Source of the DNA: Heliopora coerulea
Lineage: Eukaryota > Cnidaria > Anthozoa > Scleralcyonacea > Helioporidae
Assembly (NCBI GenBank): GCA_030142905.1
Contig: JASJOG010000018.1
Coordinates: 1,240,001-1,304,000 of the forward strand
Direction of reading: 5' to 3'
DNA: 64,000 nt
Shown here: in pieces, positions 39,701-50,400 of the stretch
Numbering within the stretch: position 1 is the first letter of the stretch
How the letters are laid out: every line of letters starts with the position of its first letter
Translations under genes and position numbers: made by a program
Notes under the pieces: model-generated
What the model was told of the DNA's origin: nothing
Databases searched by the model: none
What the model saw: the letters and a program-made list of their open reading frames with translations, nothing else

Positions 39701-42700
39701 TTTTGTAGCACCTTGAGGTTATGGAGAAAATGTTAAAAGATTTTCGTCTTGGAGAACATTTACTTCTTGTTGGAAATCAGGTAACGTCGCACATATTAAA
39801 ATTGATCAGTGAATGGTACATTTTTAGTACAATTTTTTGGTAATTTCGTACAATCGGATTATGGTTTCGCCAAAAGAACTTGTCTTCGGACCGAACAGAA
39901 GGACTAAAGTGATTGTTCGAATACGAAAATGTTCAACGTTCGAACAATATTACTTGTCGAATGCCTAAACACGGCCAGGATGTGAATAACTGGAACAGAC
40001 AATCTGGAGTTGCATGGTCACTAAATATAACGTTTCATTAACAGTCCGTTCAACTTACATTTAATCAACTTTTTCCAACTAAAAACCTTTAAAACTAAAC
40101 TTAAAGATTATTGCTATTCTGCTGTTCACTCTACTTACAACCCCGAGGACTCACGATCTTGGAAAACAGTTTGCATCGAGTGTAACTCTGTCCGAAGTCT
40201 ATGCGTTTCCCCAACTAGTTGTTTTTAGTTATGTTCTAGTTTTTAGCTACGTTGTATTTATGAATCCGCAGTAATTGGTTTTAGCTGTTGCGGTATTAAG
40301 AAAATCGGAGACGGTTAAATTATTAAAACATAAAATTTGGGGACTCTTTTTTAATGAACAGTTAAACTTAAATAGTTTTAGTACATAGTTGTAATTGTTT
40401 TTACTTAGTATTCTATTGAATTTTAGTATTGTTTGTAATTTTTCCTCCTTTTTTTGTAATTTCATTTTTGTATTTTGAGGGCCACAAGTTTATTAGCTTT
40501 GACTATTATGCGCTACCCTCGTTAAATAAAGATTTAAATAAAAAAAAAATATATTCCAGACCTTGTAACTTAGTTATAAAAAAAATGGTTATTGTACGCA
40601 AGGCAAAGCTAAATAAAATAAAATAAAAACAAAAATCTAAGTTAAACATAAGGCGGTGGGAATGCACCAAAATGGGTGTTCTTTACAATTCATTTTTCGA
40701 ACGAACATGCTACTATTTTTCCGTCACCAGCCAAACGCTATTTTGACGAGAATGTTCTCTAGTTGGCCAATCCAGTTGCCATGGCTAGATCGTGTTCGAG
40801 GGAAAGAGGTTTCCTGATGGTCACCAATAGAGCACTGCAGTGGAGATAATGAGTATAGGAAGACATTCGTGTAGATAATAGCATGGTTTCGAGTGCAATT
40901 GGGAAAAAACCCCGCACGAATGAGTTTTGTAGACTATCAAAGTAGCATGAGTGTGCGGGACGAGTGCTATTTGAGGTATCTGAAAAGCTCATGAGTGCTT
41001 GTTTTTCTAGATCGCACGAGAAACCATGCTGTTTTCAATTAACAATATACGTGAAAAATAATTCAGTTCCAAAGAAGTTAACTCAGGACAGTTTACTGTT
41101 ACCTTTTCTCTGCAATGTGTTATCTTGAAATCACACTGTTCTCAGCCACTCAGAATCAATAGTTTTTTTATGTATATTATTAAAGAGGAAAAAATAAGTT
41201 TTCCATAATTGCATATAAATGTATCGATTGTGCACCAATTTGTCATTCTACATATATGTGTCTATATATATATATATATATAGATAGATAAGTGAGATTT
41301 TATTAAAGATCGTACGAAGAGAGTGCTCAATACCAAAGTAGAGCGAATACAATAGCAAGACAAGGTAAACTTGGGTTACTTCATAAAAATTTACTACAAA
41401 TTTGTTTCGTATGGCAAGCTGGGCTTGCCACACTCGTCAGGTAGTGATCGCATGTGATGTAGTTGCCTAGGAGACTTGATAGTGCCTATTGAGATTACGT
41501 CATACAATAAAGAGGTGAATTAATAAATATTACAGAGCAAGTGCTTTTTCCTATGCCTACAAGTTGTGATTAGTTCGTTTCTGGAATTTAATGAGCTTAG
41601 CTCAGGATGGCAGATGATAAGAAATTTTTCATGCAAACATAAATTACATTTTTTTGTGCTGCTGGAATATGCTTTACACCGTCTGATAATTTGCCACTTC
41701 AACGAAAATTTAGAAACCCGACTCAGAGAAATAGCACGGCCCTGAGCAAATACATTTGGAAGTTAAGGGACAATAACATCAAATTTTCGTTGAAGTGGCA
41801 AATTATCAGACGGTGTAAAGCATATTCCAGCAGCACAAAAAAATGTAATTTATGTTTGCATGAAAAATTTCTTATCATCTGCCATCCTGAGCTAAGCTCA
41901 TTAAATTCCAGAAACGAACTAATCACAACTTGTAGGCATAGGAAAAAGCACTTGCTCTGTAATATTTATTAATTCACCTCTTTATTGTATGACGTAATCT
42001 CAATAGGCACTATCAAGTCTCCTAGGCAACTACATCACATGCGATCACTACCTGACGAGTGTGGCAAGCCCAGCTTGCCATACGAAACAAATTTGTAGTA
42101 AATTTTTATGAAGTAACCCAAGTTTACCTTGTCTTGCTATTATATATATATATATATATATATATAGATAGATAAGTGAGATTTTATTAAAGATCGTACG
42201 AAGAGAGTGCTCAATACCAAAGTAGAGCGAATACAATAGCAAGACAAGGTAAACTTGGGTTACTTCATAAAAATTTACTACAAATTTGTTTCGTATGGCA
42301 AGCTGGGCTTGCCATACGAAACAAATTTGTAGTAAATTTTTATGAAGTAACCCAAGTTTACCTTGTCTTGCTATTATATATATATATATATATGTTAATT
42401 ATAATTTATTCAATAATGGAAATTCCTCTTCAAAACTCGTGTGTTGGAACGACCATACTAACATAGACCAATTGCATAAATACCACAATGCACCCATCAC
42501 TTAACATTCAACTTGATCATTCTTTTGAATTCTGTTTAAAAAAAGACTATAGCTAGGAACAATGAAGAAAACTGAATAAAATTCAGTAGAATGAATTGAT
42601 ACTGCATGTACAATGATGTATTAGAGTGTTGACGCTATTGGACTATTATGAGATTCGATAACGTCGTGTTTTGTTCTATATTATACTGTTATCCTGTATT

Positions 42701-45700
42701 ATGTTCCATGTTTATTGTGGAAATTCATGAAATTTTATATCAACGTTGATAGTCAAATTTCCACATATGTCCACAAAACTCCCTTGGGTACTTCTCGCTT
42801 TAAGTTCATGGAACATGACATTTATCAAGGCATTCGACAGACGCTAGACGGCATCCATGTTCACCGAATATACAAATATTCACAAAAATTCGAATCAAGA
42901 ATTTGGATTAGCTCAGTCGGTATAGTGCTATATTAGTTTTCTAGGGTTGTGGGTTCGATTCCGGGCGAAAGGCTTTGATATATAATTTAGCAATATATAA
43001 ACTACACATGGTGTCACTCCATGTCTACTTTTAATAGAGAGAAAGGCTTGGATGTTTTCTTTTTCGCAGCATATTTTGGTTGGGTCTTAAAGAGGGCTTT
43101 CGCTATTAAATAGATGGACGGACGGGTCGATGCATGGGTGCGTGGATGAATGCATGCATGGGCGCATGGATGAATGCATGGGTGGTTCCATGAATGCATG
43201 GATGGAAGGAGGCATCGATGGATGCGTGGATGAATGCATACAAGGACGAATGGATGGATGCAAGGATGCATCGATGCATTGGTGCATCAATGGATGAGAG
43301 GTTTGGTGGTGGATTGGGTGAATGAATGGATGGGTAAGTGGGGCTGTAGGGGTGTAGGTGAGTGAAATGCAGAAATTGTTTTTATCTTGCGATTTCAATT
43401 TAAATGTATGAAACTATTGCAAGTATCTTTAAAAGATATTTCTTACTTGGACCTTAAGTTTGGTTTGTACTGATTCTGTGCAAGAATGGAATTAAGCAAA
43501 TGTCTTGTCAGATTAAACAGATGCGTACCTTACATTAAATTATATTGGTATGTTTTATCGGTCAACCGTTATAACAAAACGCTTTATCAAACTTTTTAAG
43601 TCACTAAATCGTTATTTGTAAAAATAGAGGATAGAACAAACCCTGAAAAGTACAGACATCTTGACAACCCAAAATTTGAGTAAACAACAAGACACAGGAA
43701 TGATTGCAATAATATTCCGACCCTATAACTTGGTCATTTTCAGATCAAATTAAATTACACAAGCAAGCTCTGTCATTTATATATGTTGTAGTCGGCATAT
43801 TATTGCTTTCATTCCCACATCTTGTTGTTTACTCAAATCTTGGGTCTCAAAATGTCGATGTTTTTCGAAGTTTATTTCATCTTCTGTTATATGAAATTGT
43901 CAGCAGGCAATGAATTTCGGAATTTGTAATCCTTGCCCTTTTTCTTCGAAACACACGTTTGCCTTTAATGCCCTGCGCCCTTGTGGTCTAGGAAACCGAA
44001 GCACACCAAGTCCAAGGTTCATCATTAATTAGGTCATTATGTAAGAGTGTGTAAGATTAGTGCACCAGTTCTCAGCACGCTCCCCATCAAGACTTAGTGG
44101 CGATTACATCAATTTGTGAACTGATTGTAAACTACTATTCATGTTTACAGGTTTCATCAATATTTTTTTGAACTATTGATCGTAAGCCGTCATCTCTACT
44201 TTGGAAAGTAACCCGTAGAACCCCAGAAAAACCCACGATTCCCGGAAAAAAGTTCATCAAACATTGAACTCTAGACCTCCCAAGAGCAAGGCTGTCGCTT
44301 TGACGACTAAAGCTACGAAACCCACTAAATTAGCCGGTTCAGGGAGTTTGTTTCACATTCCTTCTAAATGTCTTAGATATCGAGACTTGTTGATGTCTTC
44401 ATTAACGCATGTTTTTCTTTCCAGGGCGTGGGGAAGAACAAAATTGTCGACAGATTTCTACAGTTGTTAAACAGACCGAGGGAATACATTCAACTACACA
44501 GGTTAGAGTGTCTATAATCTTTCACGCTGATCGCATTTCTACGCTGATAGAGACTGTAATATTCTTAGTATCCCTTTTCTTGTTATCTTGCGCACTGTGA
44601 TTGATTGTGTTATGTTTTGTTGTGCTGTGTTGAGCTGAGTTTAATATTAAAATCATGATTTAACTATTTAACCCCAGGACCAATCGAGACGTCTTTCCTC
44701 GTCGAATAAGATCGTTTGGCTTTAGACAGAGTAAAAGTGCAAGTGGCCGGAATTGTTGATATATAAGTTAATTGAAGTAGGTTTTAAATCATTAAAACTC
44801 CAAAGCTGGCCTAGACGTATCCCTTTGAGGGGTAAAATTGTCTAGTCTTGATTAGAGTAAAATTACAAAAGCCAATGCAGGTGATGATGAGTCAAGTTCA
44901 TATTGCCAGGATATCTTTGGCTACTTCGAGTGTCATTCTTTTATGATGTAATCGTTCACAGGGACACCACGGTGCAGACTTTAACCCTCCAACCAACAGT
45001 CCGTAATGGTGTCATTGTGTACGAAGATTCGCCGTTGGTGAGCAACTTATATTTTATCGGTTATCGAGTTCTTGAATTCACATTGCTTTACGTGAAAAGT
45101 AACCAGAACAGTTATGAGTAATATTTAAAAAATGAGCAGGAGTGCTTTATCAAATTTAACTTTAACTTGATCGACCTACTGCGAGTATTTTGAATGGCTT
45201 AAAGAACTAACCCCTTAATGCATTGATTCGCGTAGACGATTTGAAAAATGATGTTTTCTAAGTCGCAAAAATTTAACGAGAAAAGGAAGCGTATTTTTAT
45301 CACATTCAAAAACACGACACGGTAAAGTGTTAAGATAGCAACGTTAAATTTCCAGGGGTTTTTTGTTAACTTTCCAGTACAGAAAATTTCAAAAACTAAG
45401 ACATTTCGTCTTTTTGCTCATTTAGGCTCATTTTTAACTAAGACATTTAGCCTAATTTTTATCTAAGATATTTACTTTTTTGACTAAGACATTTTAGTCG
45501 TGTTGGCTTGGGAGATGGACAAGTTTTGTATAAAGTAAGATGAGTTACGGACCCTTATTTCCAATGATGCGATATTTGATCTACTTCATTTACTCATAAA
45601 AATTTCGAGGTACTAACGTGTTTACCCTTTTCTGCACTTTTATTTAATTTTGCAAAAAGGCGGCAATTAATGTTTTGAGATAAAAAGCACTTATATACAT

Positions 45701-47461
45701 TCGGTTCAGATTTTCTCTTTAGGAACGAATATCAAGGTGTATTTTTTTTAAGAAAAATCACGTGATTTTAGAAGAAGTTGAAGCTAATTTTTGCTGACAC
45801 AAAACGATGTGACCAAGGCGGCTTTTCTGCTGATGTGCATGCGTCTTCGTCGCATCAGTGGGTCGCTTCCAGTTTAATCATAATATCCATGCAATTAGGC
45901 TACTGGAATCTTGTATTCCAGCCATAATTACTTCTAGCTGATTTCATAATGATAGATTGGCGATGTATAATTGACAGTATAATTGACAACGAATTATGAG
46001 CGAGTGAAACTTTTCTTTCTTCCCTGATAGGTACGTGCGTTAAAGTACGGCCATGTGTTGGTAATAGACGAGGCTGATAAAGCCTCAGTTGATGTAACCT
46101 GCGTCTTGAAAACTCTGGTAGAAAATGGTGAAATGATTTTGGGAGATGGAAGGCGTGTAGTTCCAGGTACTGATTGTAAAGTATTTTATATCAAAATTTG
46201 GAATACTTGCCTGCTATCGAACAAAGTCTTCGCAAAACGATGGTTTTAGCGATGTTGTCTTTGCTAAACAGTTCTGTTTTCGTTCACATTTATGCAGACA
46301 TTGTTAAAACGTAAGTATTAGATCGCGCATTGTGTTTAATCCTCGACTTGTATATTATACATCCACATTGTTCTTCTTGAGTACATCAACTGGTTGTGTT
46401 TTGATCAATGTGTCGCCTTTTGCGCACCCTTGAGGCCTATGTCGTTCTAAGATCTATTTTGAAAATGACAAACCGTAAACTTGCTGTCTTGTTACATACA
46501 AGATATTGTTTTATTCCATTTCCCATTTCGTTTTTTTTTTTTCTTCTTTCAATCACGTTACTTAATTTTCACGTTTATGTGCAGCAAAGGTTAGCGAATA
46601 CTGAATTACTAGAAATTTTGAATGACTTTAAATTTGAAATATTTTTAGCTGGTCTTCTTCGGCACCCTATTCCAGACGATGTTATTGAAACACATTCAGA
46701 TTTCAGAGTTATTGTGTTGGCTAACAGACCAGGCTTTCCTTTTCTGGGAAATGACTTTTTTGGAGCAATGGGTAAATCATGTGCTTATATAATGGTTTAA
46801 TTGTGATATCTGTGCTTCTTTACTCAGTTGAATAAAATCGTTTCGTTAAACGTTTTCATTTACCATCTTAAAATTAGGTGATATTTTTAGTTGCCATGCC
46901 ATCAACAATCCAGACAGAGAGTCCGAGTTGGTATGAATTTTTGTTATTAAGAATTTCGTTCTCTCTTTCTATTAACTATACCGAGACTCTGCAACAAAGT
47001 TTCACATGGATTTTATCTCTGCTAATGTTGTTGCAATGTTGTTATTGATAGGCCATGTTAAAGAAATACGGCCCAGATGTACCCCAGCATGTCCTGTCTA
47101 TGTTAGTGGATACTTTCTCTGAGTTGCGTCAAATGGCTGACCGAGGTCAAATAGCTTATCCGTATTCGACTAGGGAAGTGGTCAGCATAGTGAAACATTT
47201 GCAGGCAAGTGTAAGACACATCTACTTTAGCCTATGTGAAAATGTTTGGTAACGTCCCGTGATGTTGCGTATTCGTAATAATAATGATAGCAATAACCTG
47301 GTGTACCCCTATCAGACTGGTTGTCATAATGGGCTTATTGGGCTTCGTATATTTGTACCCCAGCGTCACTTTGATGGCGTGTTGTTCGTCTCACTCAATA
47401 ATAGTAATAATAATAATGATGGAAACAAGTATGATTTTATTTCAAAAAAATCATACTTGTA

Positions 47462-47497
<36 letters not shown>

Positions 47498-50400
47498 GGT
47501 GGGTGTTTCTCGAAATCCATATTAATGGTAAAATTTCCTTTCCCCACAAGTTCCCTGAAATGCGCAATGTCTGTTACGGCCTTACCTGGCGGGATGCTGG
47601 GAGCCCGTAGGAGGCTGAGATCCCTTCCACTGTCCTTAGTTGGGTGGTGTGCGAGTTGTAATAATATAATAATTTAGTCACTGGAGTAGGACAAGCACAG
47701 CTTCAGCCTACTAAGGGAATGTGGGCGCTTCCGCCTACCAGAGTCCGGGGTGGCACCTTTGGCAAGTGCCAGCAACCCCTTAGCCAAGGGTAGATAAGAC
47801 TCTTTAGCTTTGGATGGCAACTTATCTAGGAGAAGGAAACTCGGAGATAAAACCAGAAATAGGTAGGCAGGACATTGACTCGGAGCCAGTGACCTCCATA
47901 AAACGAGTAGGCTTTGATGAAATGACCTAGGGAGTGGCGCCCCTGCCTTGCCAGCTGGGTAGACAGGTAGCCGAAAGCCTCAGCTTGCCTTAATTGGCTG
48001 GCAGCTGCAAGTACACTACCTTCAGGTGTTGGCAAACCTACCCTGTTAGCCCAAGGACTACAACCATTATTCCTTACAACTGGCTCAGGTACAGCTGACT
48101 TTAACTAGTTGGTGTGTTCCAGCCTCCTACAATGTTGCTAAGGATTAAATGTTAGTCTAAAAGCAAAAACAATATCCAGTCCTCAACCTTCGCAGCTGCG
48201 CAGTTGAACTGCCCTTAATTGGGTGGGAGTGCTTCACGTAAATGCTGTTTGCAGGCCAGGATGGATATTCGCTATCGGGGAGTACTTCTAGGAACTAGTC
48301 GTCAGTATGTCCTTGTCCTGTCGAGCTTTGTTGGCAGGCAGTCCATCGAGTGAGCGCATGGGTGTTAAAATCCTTAATGGTAAGATTTGAAATATCCCCA
48401 TGAGTATCCTAGAAGGTACATTGTCTCTTCTGTCGGCTACAGTCTTGTTGACGGGCTGCCTTTGGAGGCCAAGACCCCTCGCCACTTCCTTTGGACAGTG
48501 TGCTGCGATATTGGATATAATAATAATAACAATAATAATTGAATGAGTTTCAATGAAACTCATTCAAAGTCTTTGAATGAGTTTCAAAGACTTTAACCTC
48601 TTAACCTCTTCCATACTCTAGCCTTTACCAATAGTTCTTACAATTTTATCACTGCAACTGTTTTTCAGATCCAAATTACATTCCAGCCGCTGATTGCATC
48701 TCTCGTCTTGCCTGTTATACACCTCGCTCTTCATTTCTTTTTTTTAAATTGTTCGACAAGTAATTTTTTACATTTCGTCTTCAGTTTTCTTTTAAACTTA
48801 TTCCAAACCTCTCTCCATGGACCATCTAGTCGTTCTGTGTTCAACTTAATAGGTGAAGGAACCCCCCCCCCCAGTATTTACCACAGTCGTTCTTTTTTTC
48901 TTTATAATTTTACTTATGCTTTATGACCTTTATATTTTTTGTTAAACTGCTCTCAAAATGCAGAAAATAGCATCTTAAAGCCTTAGAATATTTTCCTGGG
49001 GGGAAACCCCTGCACCCCTTCTAGGGGTGGGTTATGGTCCTGAATAATTAATTCGTTCCCACGCCTCTGAACCTAATTCCAATTTTCTCCGAGGATAAGG
49101 GACTCACCAATTTCTGTCATTAATTTCTCTGTCTCCCTCGTAATTAAACGATATTCATTGGCTACTTCCCTCGTCTACTTCCACTCTCGTACATTTGCCG
49201 TCGGACATTGCCGTATTGCCTGTGGACAGGCTACCGTAACCATGGTCTCTTTACATACATCTCTCGAGCTCTTGAGCCCTCAGCCGCCGGCACTTCTGCT
49301 AAGATATAACCTTTCATCACTTGACTGTTTTCCATGCATCAGTTTCCTTCTCACTTCTCTCTTTATCACCACATCCATTTCCACTGGATCGTTTTTACTA
49401 TATCGACAGACATTCATCACATATCCACATACTGCTATACATAAGGCTTTGACTAGATTCTTAACATACAGCTATGATTCAGCTAATCTTCTTATTCTCT
49501 TCTCCATCACTATTTATCAATTTTCTTTTTTTTTTCATCAACAATAGTGTTATTGTTATTGTTATTGTTATCTTTATCTTTATTTTTAAATATTTCAAGG
49601 TTTGGCCCCGTTGACATTATAGCAAACGCCAATAACCCTGATACAAAGCGCAGTAATCGATAAATCCACGTAAATTCTAGTGATACCTTGTCACATGAAA
49701 CTTAAGTGTCAACCCTCGATTATTTCAACTGCAAAAGAATCATATTTTTAGAGTAAGTCTCATTTAACCCTGTCTCCCACTGCTGTGTTGGAATCTTCAC
49801 CAAAGCATTAGGGTTGAAACTAATTCAGGTGCCGTAGTCATCCAGTCGGCTTAGCTTGCCATTTTAAGTCCCTCGATACCAGAGGATATGAACACTTCAA
49901 GCCTGAAGAAATGACGTATTTGATATTGACACCTTGAAATCAATTTTTGTCTTTTAGGCGTTTCCTAACGATGGTCTTGCCCAAGTTGTTCGCAACGTGT
50001 TTGATTTTGATTCCTACCACCCGGACGTTCAGGAGATTGTTGTCAAAACATTACGTAAGCATGGTATCCCAGCTGGATTAACGTTGAAAGATGTGAAACT
50101 GACGAAAGAGTAAGCAACTTGACACTAAACTTTAACCTTAAATCATTTCTCAAGATGTTCTTGGTTTAAGTTGTGTTGTAGTATTTGTTAATGTATATTA
50201 CACTTGCAATAGGAATGAAATGATGAAAAATACTTCGAAGTCCAAATGTTAAAAAATTGAGATTAAAAATTGATAAGCTTGCCGTTTGAAATTTTTCTGC
50301 TACAGTTAACCACTAATTTCATTTTGTAACAATATTTTTGTCCACTCCTTACTTGACTTTATACACTTTCCGCGAAGTCGGGTTGCTGGAAGCACAGTGG

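Larger units (their letters stand above)
41283..42392. mobile_element. Penelope-like element: inverted pair plus extra terminal copy
   Basis: Arms 41351-41711 and 41781-42141, each 361 bases and apparently identical, around a 69-base spacer, with a third terminal piece forming a palindrome at 42236-42374. A direct repeat of about 149 bases (GATAGATAAGTGAGATTTTA onward) starts at 41283 and 42167. The coding part is the C-terminus of a Penelope-like polyprotein. (TA)n runs at each junction. Confidence 0.85.

Noticed and set aside
41520..41702. Pair of identical 60-codon genes in opposite orientation (41520-41702 and 41790-41972)
   Set aside because: They are the two arms of one Penelope-like inverted duplication, encoding the end of its endonuclease.
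43014..43398. His/Pro-rich minus-strand open frames
   Set aside because: Translation of a degenerate ATGG/ATGC minisatellite.
46297..46309. 13-base micro-exon (ACATTGTTAAAAC) between CAG and GTAAGT
   Set aside because: Exon 23 (phase 1) joins exon 24 directly as G|CT with correct alignment; including the 13 bases would shift the frame of exon 24.
49158..49547. 129-codon open frame
   Set aside because: Low-complexity, Ser/Leu/Phe-rich composition typical of pyrimidine-rich DNA, no recognisable motif, within an intron bounded by confirmed exons.
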